From positions 27,315 through 91,314 of the forward strand of contig PAQL01000031.1 in assembly GCA_002709295.1 (NCBI GenBank): 64,000 nt of DNA, written 5' to 3'. A model generated the notes under the pieces. It was not told the DNA's origin, did not search any database, and saw only the letters and a list, made by a program, of their open reading frames with translations. The translations under genes and the position numbers were made by a program. Numbering within the stretch: position 1 is the stretch's first letter; each line of letters opens with the position of its first letter. Source of the DNA: Phycisphaerae bacterium (GTDB lineage Bacteria > Planctomycetota > Phycisphaerae > Phycisphaerales > SM1A02). Below, in pieces: positions 15,272 to 23,388 of this stretch.

Positions 15272-15547
15272 ATGAACCGCACCCTCGACCAGGCCGCTGC
15301 CGTGCTCGGCATCGGCCCGCGCAAGCTGCGCGCCCGCATGCGTGAGCTGGGCCTGCTCAACCACGCCGGCGAGCTGATCAGCAGCGAGCGCGGCCGGGGC
15401 CGGCTGTTCGTCGACACCCGCAGCCGCTGGAACCCGGCCATCAACAGCTACACCCACTATGGCGTCGTCATGGCCACCGAGGCCGGCATCGCCTGGCTGG
15501 CGGAGCAGCTCGACATCACCGTCACCAAGAAGGACGCCGCCGCATGA
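15272..15547 (+). CDS. KilAC-type antirepressor domain protein
   Basis: A 91-residue protein that is essentially one phage antirepressor C-terminal (KilAC/ANT, PF03374) domain: MNRTLDQAAAVLGIGPRKLRARMRELGLL, then NPAINSY, then V.ATEAGIAWLAEQL. Full antirepressors carry an N-terminal Bro/Rha domain that is missing here. It overlaps the next gene by 4 nt. Confidence 0.8.
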   Translation: MNRTLDQAAAVLGIGPRKLRARMRELGLLNHAGELISSERGRGRLFVDTRSRWNPAINSYTHYGVVMATEAGIAWLAEQLDITVTKKDAAA

Positions 15548-15942
15548 CCACCTCTGCCACCCAACACGCGATCGGCGCGCTCAAGCTCACCCGTCTGCAC
15601 CTGGACCACCCGAGCGTGATCCCGGCCCGGGTGCTGCGCGACACCTGCACCGAGGCCATTGCCCGCCTGCAGCTCAACGAGCCGCACGCTGACGACCTCG
15701 GCCGGCTCTGGTGCGCACTGTTCGCGGTGCTGCCGCGCGGCTTCCTGCCCCACGTCACGCTCACCCGCGAGCCGGCCACGCCGTTCGCCTGCGTCATCAC
15801 CGACGCCACGGGCAACCTCGTCGATCGCCAACTGGGCAAGACCATCGAAGGCATCACCGAGCTCATCCGCCTGCGCCACGGCGCGCCCAGCGCGGCACGC
15901 ACCGCCGAGGGGCGCGGGGAGAACGGAGGGGCCACCGCGTGA
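15544..15942 (+). CDS. Hypothetical phage protein
   Basis: A 132-residue protein beginning MTTSATQHAIGALKLTRLHL. It has no membrane segment; a conserved-looking block FACVITDATGNLVDRQLGKTI lies near 85-105. Function not recognised. It overlaps its neighbours on both sides by 4 nt (ATGA at 15544, GTGA at 15939), so it is certainly part of the operon. Confidence 0.65.
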   Translation: MTTSATQHAIGALKLTRLHLDHPSVIPARVLRDTCTEAIARLQLNEPHADDLGRLWCALFAVLPRGFLPHVTLTREPATPFACVITDATGNLVDRQLGKTIEGITELIRLRHGAPSAARTAEGRGENGGATA

Positions 15943-16202
15943 CCAGCACCTACCAGCAACTGCTGCGCCGCTACGACCGGCCCTGCCTGCCGCTGGACGA
16001 AGTGCGCGCCGAGTACCTGCCCCACATCGGCAGCGTCGACTACCTGATCGAACTGATCCACCAGGGCCGCATCGGCCTGCGCTACACCCGCACGGACGTC
16101 ACCCGCAAGGCGCCGCCCGTGGTTTACCTGCGCGACCTGGCCGCCTGGCTGGACGCGCACGACCCGAGCAACACCCAACCCGCCACTCACCGCGTGGCGT
16201 AA
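15939..16202 (+). CDS. Pyocin activator PrtN-like protein
   Basis: An 87-residue protein starting with GTG at 15939, overlapping the previous stop. It follows the PrtN pattern: LLRRYDRPCLPLDEVRAEYL, then a helix and a strand with IHQGRIGLRYTRTD, and a C-terminal VVYLRDLAAWLD. In Pseudomonas, PrtN activates pyocin genes on DNA damage and copies also occur in prophages. Here it may activate late or left-operon genes, or cross-talk with host pyocin control. Confidence 0.75.
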   Translation: MTSTYQQLLRRYDRPCLPLDEVRAEYLPHIGSVDYLIELIHQGRIGLRYTRTDVTRKAPPVVYLRDLAAWLDAHDPSNTQPATHRVA

Positions 16203-16222
16203 CCAACGCAAGGACACAGCAC

Positions 16223-16570
16223 ATGAAAGCAACCGATACCAGCGAGTTCATCAACAGCCTCAATGCCGGGGTGTTCGCCCAGCAGGTCGGCCGCGCCCTC
16301 TCCGACGTCGCTGCCGGCGTGGTCGAGTACAGCAAGCAAGGCCAGGTGACGCTGACCTTCAAGCTCAAGCAGATCGGCCAGAGCCAGCAGGTCGCGGTCA
16401 CCCATACGCTCGATTACGTGCAACCGACCAAGCGCGGCAAAAAGCGTGAGGACACCACACTCGACACGCCGCTTTACGTCACCGCCAACGGCCTCGAACT
16501 GTTCCAGACCGACCCGACCGCGCAGCTGTTCACCCGCGAAGACGCGCCAGTAAAAGCCCGCGAAGTTTGA
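16223..16570 (+). CDS. Hypothetical phage protein
   Basis: A 115-residue protein beginning MKATDTSEFINSLNAGVF. The core alternates strands (VTLTFKLKQIG, VAVTHTLDYV) and ends with a TPLYVTANGLELFQ segment, a pattern seen in small proteins encoded next to DUF2303 genes in Pseudomonas phages. No enzymatic motif. Confidence 0.65.
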   Translation: MKATDTSEFINSLNAGVFAQQVGRALSDVAAGVVEYSKQGQVTLTFKLKQIGQSQQVAVTHTLDYVQPTKRGKKREDTTLDTPLYVTANGLELFQTDPTAQLFTREDAPVKAREV

Positions 16571-16608
16571 CCCAGCAAAACCCACCTACCACACAAGGAA
16601 GCAACACC

Positions 16609-17421
16609 ATGCCATTGAGCAAAGAAGCCATTCAGCACATCGAAGCCAACGCCATCGCCGCAATGGGCACGATGCCCCGTCAGCAGGTGCCGACCATCGC
16701 CCTGCCCAAGGACATGGCCGTGCACAACCTCGAGCGCTTCGCCGAGCAGCGCGCCCGCTTCCGCGGCGAAATGCTCACCGCCAGCATCGCGGACTTCGCC
16801 AGCTACGTGCTCCACCACGGCGAGGCGAACACCGCTGCCTTCATCGATCAGGAACGCATGGCCTGCCGCGCTTTCTTCAACCTGGGCACCCAGGCCGCGC
16901 CCGGCCACGGCGACGACACCGCCATGCTCCTGCTGAAACCGACCGCCGCCTACTCCGCCGTGCTGGCCATCGCCGGCAAGCCGCTCAGCCAGCGCGAACT
17001 GGCCGAGTGGATGGAGGACTGGGCGCACTGCCTGCAGGTGCGCGCCGGCGAAGAGGTGTTGGCCGTCGCCGCCGCCTGCGCCGCGGTGCGCAACATCACC
17101 ATCAAGGCCGGCAGCGAGCGCACCCACACCGAGCACAACTTCGGCGCCGCTCGCTCGGCGATGGACGAGATCGAGGCCAAGAGCCAGGACCGCCTGCCCA
17201 CCGAGCTGGTCGTGGTCACCGAGCCCTACGACGGCCTGCTGCCGCAGACCATCGTCCTGCGCCTGTCAGTCATCACCGGCGAGAAGCCGCAGCTCAAGCT
17301 GCGCTGGGTGCGCGAAGAAGCCCAGCACGAGGAAATCGCCCAGGACTTCAAGCGCGTGATCCAGCAGGAAGTTGGCGGTAGCGCCATCGTCACGCTCGGC
17401 ACCTTCCGCCTGGGCGAATAA
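16609..17421 (+). CDS. DUF2303 (YfdQ-like) phage protein
   Basis: A 270-residue protein. It matches the YfdQ/DUF2303 layout: VPTIALPKDMAVHNLERF (about 28-45), an FASYVLHHGEANTAAFID segment (about 63-82), and a C-terminal strand-rich part. Members are common in temperate phages; function unknown. The start at 16609 has AAGGAAG just upstream; the frame stays open 14 codons further. Confidence 0.8.
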   Translation: MPLSKEAIQHIEANAIAAMGTMPRQQVPTIALPKDMAVHNLERFAEQRARFRGEMLTASIADFASYVLHHGEANTAAFIDQERMACRAFFNLGTQAAPGHGDDTAMLLLKPTAAYSAVLAIAGKPLSQRELAEWMEDWAHCLQVRAGEEVLAVAAACAAVRNITIKAGSERTHTEHNFGAARSAMDEIEAKSQDRLPTELVVVTEPYDGLLPQTIVLRLSVITGEKPQLKLRWVREEAQHEEIAQDFKRVIQQEVGGSAIVTLGTFRLGE

Positions 17422-17485
17422 CCACCACGCCACACCCCGCCGGCCTTACCACCCGGCGGGCTCGACACAACAGGGGACACAGCAC

Positions 17486-17989
17486 ATGAACTTCACCACC
17501 ATTCAGATCATCGCCCTGCTCGGCTCGCTCGCCTCGCTGGCGCTGCTGTTCGGCATCGGCTACCACGAAGGCCGCCGCGCCGCGCGCAACGACCTGGCAC
17601 AGGCCTCCAAAGCCCACGAGGAACTGATCGAAAACCTGCGCCACCAGCGCGACCGAGCGGTGCACGAGCACACCCTCAGCCGCCTCAACGCCGCCCAGGC
17701 GCTCGAAGCCATCACCAGCGAGCTGGACGAAGCCCGCCGCCAGATCGCCCTGCTTGAACGCCAGGCCCTCACCGACGCGGACGCCCACGCCCTGGCGGAA
17801 ATCACCGGCCAACTCAACCTGGCCGCCACCACCTACCAGGCCATGCACTCCAACCAGGCCACCCACGCCCGCCGCCTCGCCCACGCTGCGAGCACCCTCG
17901 CCGAGCGCTATTGGACCGCCGCGCCCCGCTCCACCTGGGAGCGCGTCGACGCAACGTTGGGCAGCCAATCGGCTGCGATGAGCGCGTGA
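17486..17989 (+). CDS. Membrane-anchored coiled-coil phage protein
   Basis: A 167-residue protein. One N-terminal transmembrane segment (IIALLGSLASLALLFGIGY, residues 8-26) is followed by long charged helices likely to form a coiled coil (about 45-105). Function unknown. The leader GGGGACACAGCAC before its ATG resembles that of the 16223 gene. Confidence 0.65.
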   Translation: MNFTTIQIIALLGSLASLALLFGIGYHEGRRAARNDLAQASKAHEELIENLRHQRDRAVHEHTLSRLNAAQALEAITSELDEARRQIALLERQALTDADAHALAEITGQLNLAATTYQAMHSNQATHARRLAHAASTLAERYWTAAPRSTWERVDATLGSQSAAMSA

Positions 17990-17999
17990 GGTGAGGACC

Positions 18000-18602
18000 A
18001 TGAGCATGAAGATGGCAAAACCATCGGGCGATGACATTCAGGCAGCCGAAGAGCTGATGCAGATTCTGCAGCTCATTGATGCCCGCTTCGGCGGCCCGTG
18101 GGCCAACCCGGACGCAGGGGACAGCATCAGCGAATTGCTGCAGGACGGTGAAAAAGAGTTCGACGGCGAGAACATCACCCACCTGCAGACCCTCTACAAC
18201 AACCTGGCACGCCTGCTGCGCTGCACACCGAACTTCTACGGGCGCGTTATCAGCGGCATGTGCCACGTGATCATGTACCCGAAGAACGAGATTCTCGACC
18301 CTGAGTCGGACTGTATTGACCTGCACCCACGCTTCGCCCAGCTGGCTGTAGAAGCCAGCCGCACGGCAGAGCTGGAGGCAGAGAACGCCGCGCTTCGCGC
18401 CGCACAGACCGAGCAGCACATCCATACCGCCGGCCAACGACTCTATGAAGAACTGCGCCAGTGGCTGGCAACAGAGCATGACCCCGATAGTCAGGCGGCG
18501 CTACAGGCGTGGCGCGAAGCCATCGCGCAGACCGCCCCTCAGCATTCGGACGACGAAGCCGTCGACCGCTTCGCCGCAGTGCATGTGAGGGGCCATGAAT
18601 GA
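18000..18602 (+). CDS. Hypothetical phage protein
   Basis: A 200-residue acidic protein beginning MSMKMAKPSGDDIQ. The first half has an FGGPWANPDAGDSISELLQ region, the second half a helical ELEAENAALRAAQTEQH stretch. No known domain. Its last 8 nt overlap the cytosine methyltransferase start, so translation is coupled. Confidence 0.6.
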   Translation: MSMKMAKPSGDDIQAAEELMQILQLIDARFGGPWANPDAGDSISELLQDGEKEFDGENITHLQTLYNNLARLLRCTPNFYGRVISGMCHVIMYPKNEILDPESDCIDLHPRFAQLAVEASRTAELEAENAALRAAQTEQHIHTAGQRLYEELRQWLATEHDPDSQAALQAWREAIAQTAPQHSDDEAVDRFAAVHVRGHE

Positions 18603-19344
18603 GCTGGCTCTTTTCGCGGGTGCTGGTGGAGGAATTCTCGGCGGCCACCTCTTGGGATGGCGCACCGTCTGCGCCGTTGAGCGTAATGCCCACGCTGCAC
18701 AGATTCTCGCGCAACGACAAAACGATGGAGCCCTCCCAGCTTTCCCGATTTGGTCTGACGTGTGCAGTTTTGACGGAAGACCGTGGCGCGGCCTTATTGA
18801 CCTGGTTTCGGGCGGCTTCCCCTGCCAGGACATCAGCAACAGTGGCGAGAAAGAAGGCATCGAAGGCGCGCGCAGCGGACTGTGGAAAGAAATGTCGCGC
18901 ATCGTTCGCGAAGTTGGACCGCGCTACGTCTTCGTGGAGAACGTCGCAGCTCTCCTTGTTCGAGGAATCGACGTCGTCCTCGGTGACCTGGCCGCGATGG
19001 GGTTTGATGCTCGATGGGGAGTGCTGGGATCTGCCGACTGTGGCGGCCACCAAACCCGAGAAAGGGTATGGATTATGGCCGACGCTCAAGGCCTCAGATG
19101 GCGAACAGCGGACATCGAACCTGGAGTACTTCAAGCGACGCTTGACCGTATCGCCGGATCTTCCAGTGATCGTGGCTTTGAGTACGCCTCCGACCTCAAG
19201 GGGATTCTACGGCCGACTAAACCCGGATTGGTGCGAGTGGTTGATGACGTGGCCCATCAAGTGGACCGAATTAGAGCCATTGGAAATGGACAGGATCCAC
19301 GAGTGGCAGCGGCAGCATTCACTCTGCTGGCTGAAGAGGAATGA
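18595..19344 (+). CDS. Cytosine-5 DNA methyltransferase (Dcm-type)
   Basis: A 249-residue enzyme that methylates cytosine C5, probably protecting phage DNA from host restriction. Motifs are in order: ALFAGAGGG (I, about 5-13), GGFPCQDIS with the catalytic Cys (IV, about 73-81), FVENV (VI, about 112-116), QTRERVWI (VIII, about 152-159) and IRAIGNGQDP (X, about 227-236). The gap between VIII and X is short, so the target-recognition region is small. No partner restriction nuclease is seen. The whole gene is overprinted by a second open frame at 18599. Confidence 0.9.
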   Translation: MNELALFAGAGGGILGGHLLGWRTVCAVERNAHAAQILAQRQNDGALPAFPIWSDVCSFDGRPWRGLIDLVSGGFPCQDISNSGEKEGIEGARSGLWKEMSRIVREVGPRYVFVENVAALLVRGIDVVLGDLAAMGFDARWGVLGSADCGGHQTRERVWIMADAQGLRWRTADIEPGVLQATLDRIAGSSSDRGFEYASDLKGILRPTKPGLVRVVDDVAHQVDRIRAIGNGQDPRVAAAAFTLLAEEE

Positions 19345-19354
19345 GGCAGCATGA
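18599..19354 (+). CDS. Overprinted phage protein in +1 frame of Dcm
   Basis: A 251-residue open frame whose ATG is 4 nt after the methyltransferase ATG and whose stop is 10 nt past it. I recognise it from phage genomes: it begins MSWLFSRVLVEEFSAATS and ends with WCEWLMTWPIKWTELEPL and RIHEWQRQHS, closely resembling proteins annotated beside or over Dcm genes in Pseudomonas phages. W-rich modules such as YDPATSSW-like LDRATSSWRTSQ and WPRWGLMLDGECW are typical. It is therefore likely a real second protein on the same DNA. Function unknown. Confidence 0.65.
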   Translation: MSWLFSRVLVEEFSAATSWDGAPSAPLSVMPTLHRFSRNDKTMEPSQLSRFGLTCAVLTEDRGAALLTWFRAASPARTSATVARKKASKARAADCGKKCRASFAKLDRATSSWRTSQLSLFEESTSSSVTWPRWGLMLDGECWDLPTVAATKPEKGYGLWPTLKASDGEQRTSNLEYFKRRLTVSPDLPVIVALSTPPTSRGFYGRLNPDWCEWLMTWPIKWTELEPLEMDRIHEWQRQHSLCWLKRNEAA

Positions 19355-19662
19355 CCTGCTCCATCTTCTTCACCACGGAAATGCCCAACGATACCGCCCA
19401 GGTCAGCGGGCGCCTGCCACGCAAGCCGCAGCGATGGACGATGGAATGGCTGGTCAAAACGCCAGACGGCAAGACCCACGTCGACAACTCCCGCACCATC
19501 CAGCGCGCCACCTATGAGGAGGTAAACGCGATCATGGGCGCCATCATCGACGACATCAAAGCCGAGATCGGCGAACTGGCAACTTTCATCAGCTACCGCC
19601 TGACCTGCCACGGCGGCACCAAGAAGCATCGCAAGGGAGGGAAACGCCGTGGTCGCGCTTGA
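19351..19662 (+). CDS. Hypothetical phage protein
   Basis: A 103-residue protein beginning MTCSIFFTTEMPNDTAQ, with a helix ATYEEVNAIMGAIIDDI and a basic C-terminus (GGTKKHRKGGKRRGRA). No family recognised. It overlaps the upstream frame by 4 nt and the AlpA gene by 14 nt. Confidence 0.6.
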   Translation: MTCSIFFTTEMPNDTAQVSGRLPRKPQRWTMEWLVKTPDGKTHVDNSRTIQRATYEEVNAIMGAIIDDIKAEIGELATFISYRLTCHGGTKKHRKGGKRRGRA

Positions 19663-19849
19663 GGGTTACCTGCGCGAGGAGCAGGTGCTGGAGGTCACCA
19701 CGCTGTCCCACGCCACGCTCTGGCGCGAGATCAAGGCCGGGCGCTTCCCGAAACAGGTCCGGCTTTCGCCGGGCCGCGTCGGTTGGCGGGCATCGGATCT
19801 GCGCCTCTGGCTGGAGGACCCAGAAGCGTGGAGCAATCAGGCGGCGTGA
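19649..19849 (+). CDS. AlpA-family regulator / excisionase
   Basis: A 66-residue protein starting with GTG at 19649. The MerR-like winged helix reads LREEQVLEVTTLSHATLWREIKAGRFP, then VRLSPGRVGWRASDL, the AlpA signature. AlpA-type proteins act as excisionases or activate int. It is convergent with the prophage integrase with a 3-nt gap, so int and xis functions are encoded tail to tail. Confidence 0.85.
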   Translation: MVALEGYLREEQVLEVTTLSHATLWREIKAGRFPKQVRLSPGRVGWRASDLRLWLEDPEAWSNQAA

Positions 19850-19852
19850 CGG

Positions 19853-21052
19853 CTACGGCTTCACGCCAGCCACATCTACAAGCCAGGTAGCCCAATCCTC
19901 GAGGCCCTGGCTTTTTTCTTTCAGGTAGTCGTAGCGGTCATAGTGCTTCGACGACACATCGCTGAACGCATGCCCCTGGATGCGATCGCGCAGTTCCTTG
20001 CTGATCCCCGCCACACCCATCAGCGTCTTGCAGGTGCGCCGCAGGTCGCGCAGCGTGAATGGCGTCTTGAACGTGTCCGGGTGCCGCGCGCAAAGCTTCG
20101 TCACCGCCCTCGACACGGACTGCACGTTGATTGAGTTGTTCTTATACCGGCCCATGAACGGAAAGGCCTCTTCGCCGGAGATCGGTTTCAGCCGCTCCAG
20201 GCAGGCGCGGCTCAGGTCGTTGAACGGCACCACATGAATCTCCCGCTCGCCTTCTACGCCCTTCTTGCTGCGGATCATGTAGTAGTCGTCGCGGTACATC
20301 GTGCGGTCTGATGCCACCACCTGCTCCGGCCGCTGCCCACCGCTGGCAATCAGGAACTTGATCAGCTCCGCCGTGACCAGGCTCAGTTCCTCGGGCAGCA
20401 GGTTCCACAGCGCCGCCAGCTCTTCCTTGCTCAGCACGCGCTGGCCGGGGCGCTCCCAATCGCCCTGCACGGGGATGCTCGCCACCGGGTTATAGGTCAA
20501 CCCGAAGCGCACTTTCGACTTGAGGTAGTCCCGCGGGTTGTATTCCTGGTTGAGCCCGTGCTGGAACGCCGCGTGCAGCTGCGACCGCACCCGGTTGCAG
20601 TAGGTGGTCACCTTCGCCTTGATCATCGCGGAGATTATGTCGCGGATATCCCCGGGCTCGATGGCGCTGGCCAGCTTCTTCACCAGGTGCGGGAACGGCT
20701 CAGAGACATAGTGCTTGAGCGACCATTCCACGTTACCGGCCGAGGCCGCGCCTTCGGCTTTCAACTTGGCCACATACGAATCGAGCAGGTTCTGCAGCGT
20801 GCCCTCCGCTTCACTCTGCGGCGAGGCCCCTTTGCACTTGTCGCGCGCAACGGTGAGCGACATCGTTGGCCACACGCCGAGCTTGCGTTGCTTCTTCTTG
20901 CCGGCCACGAACCACTGGTAGTAGAACTCTTTCGTGCCGTTGGCGCGAACCTTCAGCAGCAGCACCCCTTCCCCGCGCGCACCGCGCCCGTCGGACATCA
21001 CATAGTCGCGGTCTTCTGGCTTGAGCGAACGGATCTGCTTTTCGGTTAGCAT
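19853..21052 (-). CDS. Prophage tyrosine integrase
   Basis: A 399-residue integrase. The N-terminal Arm-DNA domain (DUF4102-like) is LTEKQIRSLKPEDRDYVMSD..., with the core-binding domain near 80-180. The catalytic domain has Arg in GGQRPEQV, the second Arg motif TLRDLRRTC, GHAFSDVSSKHYDRYDY with the His and the Tyr nucleophile. The start at 21052 (MLTEKQIRS) gives the normal domain start. Its 5' end faces the tRNA-Gly fragment about 150 nt away, which marks the prophage attachment site. Confidence 0.9.
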   Translation of the reverse strand: MLTEKQIRSLKPEDRDYVMSDGRGARGEGVLLLKVRANGTKEFYYQWFVAGKKKQRKLGVWPTMSLTVARDKCKGASPQSEAEGTLQNLLDSYVAKLKAEGAASAGNVEWSLKHYVSEPFPHLVKKLASAIEPGDIRDIISAMIKAKVTTYCNRVRSQLHAAFQHGLNQEYNPRDYLKSKVRFGLTYNPVASIPVQGDWERPGQRVLSKEELAALWNLLPEELSLVTAELIKFLIASGGQRPEQVVASDRTMYRDDYYMIRSKKGVEGEREIHVVPFNDLSRACLERLKPISGEEAFPFMGRYKNNSINVQSVSRAVTKLCARHPDTFKTPFTLRDLRRTCKTLMGVAGISKELRDRIQGHAFSDVSSKHYDRYDYLKEKSQGLEDWATWLVDVAGVKP

Positions 21053-21205
21053 GCGTGACAGTTTCCGGTGACAGTTGTCCCGAACTAACACGAAATTCAG
21101 CGGGACAAATTGAGACTGAGCCGGAAGCCCCAGCCCATACAGGACTGGGATTGTAGCGCCTTTACGATACCTCGCGTTATACCCTGATATTTGGCCCGCT
21201 ATAGA

Positions 21206-21249
21206 TTCCCAAGCTCATGACGAGGGTTCGATTCCCTTCGCCCGCTCCA
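21206..21249 (+). repeat. tRNA-Gly 3' fragment, att site between prophage and ICE
   Basis: These 44 nt match the 3' half of a Pseudomonas tRNA-Gly: anticodon loop TTCCCAA (anticodon CCC), 3' anticodon stem AGCTC, T arm GAGGG-TTCGATT-CCCTT, acceptor strand GCCCGC, T, and encoded CCA. The 5' half is absent, so it is not a functional tRNA. It lies between the prophage integrase and the ICE integrase. ICEclc/PAGI-2 elements integrate at the 3' end of tRNA-Gly, so this is an attachment-site copy, probably shared by both elements. Confidence 0.85.
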
Positions 21250-21263
21250 CCGCATCATTCTGC

Positions 21264-21392
21264 GGACTTCCGCAGAAGTCCAAGAGAGTCTGCAAGTCGT
21301 TGCCACACAAGGACTTTTCCTCTCTTTGACGTTCTGCCGTGGTCCACTGCGATCCGCCTACAGCCGGGACTTTTAAGTCCACAAACAAGTCC
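21264..21392. repeat. GGACTT/AAGTCC repeats ahead of ICE integrase
   Basis: Six copies of GGACTT or its complement AAGTCC lie between att and int: 21264-21269, 21276-21281, 21311-21316, 21367-21372, 21375-21380 and 21387-21392. Two pairs form inverted repeats, one of them GGACTT-TT-AAGTCC. They are candidate integrase arm sites or regulator sites for the int promoter. The 238-nt stretch holds no gene. Confidence 0.5.
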
Positions 21393-21487
21393 ATTTTTGC
21401 GGGCGCGGCTGATTCCGGATTGTTGATGGAGGGGCGAGGTCGACGTGACCAGCATCTGGTTCCTGACTCATGTTCAGGAGCAAGAGC

Positions 21488-23341
21488 ATGGCACTCTCAG
21501 ACCTGGCCGTTCGGCAGGCCAAGGCAACTGGCAAGGCATACACCCTCCCTGACTTGGATGGCCTCTCCCTGGCCGTCACGGCTGCAGGGGGCAGGACTTG
21601 GCACTTCCGCTACTACTGGGCGGGCAAGCAGAAGCGGATGTCGCTCGGCACCTACCCGGAGGTGACGCTTCGCGAGGCCCGCAGCCTGCGCGACGAAGCG
21701 CGCGCCCTGCTGGCCAAAGGCACCAATCCTCGCGTTCACCGCAAGCAGAAGCGCACCGCTGTCCGGCTCGCCGACGAAAACACCTTCGAGGCGGTGTATC
21801 GCAAGTGGCTCAAGCATCGCGGGCTCAGCCTCAAGGAAGGCCGGCAGACGACCCTTTCGATACTTCCGCGCATCTTCGACAAGGATGTGCTGCCCGCCTT
21901 GGGCAAGCGGTCGGTCTATGAGATCAAGCGTCCCGACCTCTTGGAGGTGATTGCCAAGATCGAGAAGCGCAGGGCGCTCTCCGTCGCCGAGAAAGTCAGG
22001 ACGTGGTTCAACCAACTGTTCCGCTACGCGCTGGTGATCGTGCCGGGCCTGGAGCAGAACCCTGCCTCCGATCTCGATGTGGTGGCGCTGCCGCTGCCAC
22101 CCGTCAACCACAACCCGTTCCTGCGCATGGCCGAGCTGCCGAAGCTGTTGCAGCGGCTGCGCAGCTATCGCGGCAGGCGGCAGACCCAGCTCGGGCTGCG
22201 GCTGTTGCTGCTGACCGGCGTGCGAACCGGCGAGCTGCGACAGGCGATGCCGGATCAATTCGATCTGGACCGTGGGTTGTGGATCATCCCGCCCGACGTC
22301 GTGAAGCAACTCCAGTTGGATATGCGCAAGAAGCGGCAGCAGCCGAAGGACATCCCGCCCTACATCGTGCCTTTGTCGATTCAGGCCATGGAGATCGTCC
22401 GGCACCTGCTTGATGAGTTCAAGCCGGCCCAGCGCTACCTGTTCCGGCACGACAGCGACTTGAAGAAGCGCATCAGCGAGAACACGCTCAATGGTGCCCT
22501 CAAGCGCATGGGCTATCAGGAACGCCTGACCGGACACGGCATCCGCGGCACGATGTCCACTGCGCTCAACGAGATCGGCTACCCGAAGGTCTGGGGGGAT
22601 GCACAGCTCTCGCATGTCGATCCCAACAAGGTCAGCGCGACCTACAACCATGCCGAGTACGTGGAGCAGCGTCGCCGCATGATGCAGGACTGGGCCGATC
22701 GGCTCGACCTCTTCGAGCAGAACCAGGTCGAGGCGGCCAGCATGCCGCTCACCGTGCATCTGGAAGGCGTGCCCGCGTTCCCGAATGAGCAAACCGCAAG
22801 CGCACCCTCCACGCCGGTTGCCGCTTCGCCAATCCTGCTCGTGACGAAGCCGGGTGACGCCATGCCGTTGGTTTCTGCCGCCGCACATCGGCTGCCGGCG
22901 GTTCCGCCCCCTCGATCGGCCGCGCCGCTGGTGCCTTCGGACATTCAGCGCGAGAGGATGGAACTGTTCGATGTCTTCGAAGCGCCGCACAACCTTCCCG
23001 TCGCGGCGTTTGCCAAGATGGCGGGCAAGTCCCGCAGGTGGATCAGCTACGAGATCAAGGCGGGCAACTTGCTGGCGTTGAACGTGGGCAACCGCGGCCA
23101 GCGCGTGCCGGATTGGCATCTCGACCCACTCAAACACGAGCTGATCCAGTCCGTCCTCAAGCTGACCAGGGGTGCGGACCCTTGGCAGATCTACCATGCA
23201 CTGCTGCAACCGCGCTCGATGCTGCGGGGGCATTCGGCACTGGAGGGCGTGACGGCCAGCAATCTCGACAAGCTCGTCATGGCAGTGAGCGCAGCCGTGA
23301 AGGAAAGCGAATGGACCCCGCTGCGAGTCGGAGTCGCCTAG
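21488..23341 (+). CDS. ICE integrase, clc/PAGI-2 family
   Basis: A 617-residue tyrosine recombinase. The N-terminal Arm-DNA domain (LSDLAVRQAKATGKAYTLPD) is followed by a catalytic domain with Arg in LLLTGVRTGELR (about 242), HGIRGTMST (about 351) and LSHVDPNKVSATYNHAEY (about 375-392, Tyr). After about residue 410 there is a 200-residue extension including an HTH-like segment (AAFAKMAGKSRRWISYEIKAG). That extension distinguishes IntB13-like ICE integrases. The start at 21488 has AGGAGCAAGAGC just upstream; 21470 is possible. Confidence 0.93.
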   Translation: MALSDLAVRQAKATGKAYTLPDLDGLSLAVTAAGGRTWHFRYYWAGKQKRMSLGTYPEVTLREARSLRDEARALLAKGTNPRVHRKQKRTAVRLADENTFEAVYRKWLKHRGLSLKEGRQTTLSILPRIFDKDVLPALGKRSVYEIKRPDLLEVIAKIEKRRALSVAEKVRTWFNQLFRYALVIVPGLEQNPASDLDVVALPLPPVNHNPFLRMAELPKLLQRLRSYRGRRQTQLGLRLLLLTGVRTGELRQAMPDQFDLDRGLWIIPPDVVKQLQLDMRKKRQQPKDIPPYIVPLSIQAMEIVRHLLDEFKPAQRYLFRHDSDLKKRISENTLNGALKRMGYQERLTGHGIRGTMSTALNEIGYPKVWGDAQLSHVDPNKVSATYNHAEYVEQRRRMMQDWADRLDLFEQNQVEAASMPLTVHLEGVPAFPNEQTASAPSTPVAASPILLVTKPGDAMPLVSAAAHRLPAVPPPRSAAPLVPSDIQRERMELFDVFEAPHNLPVAAFAKMAGKSRRWISYEIKAGNLLALNVGNRGQRVPDWHLDPLKHELIQSVLKLTRGADPWQIYHALLQPRSMLRGHSALEGVTASNLDKLVMAVSAAVKESEWTPLRVGVA

Positions 23342-23388
23342 CAGCAGGAATGCGGGATCGTGGCGAAACCCCGATCCCCGCGCCTCTG

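Noticed and set aside
21181..21249. Functional tRNA-Gly gene
   Set aside because: The acceptor 5' strand, D arm and 5' anticodon stem are missing; only the 3' half is present.
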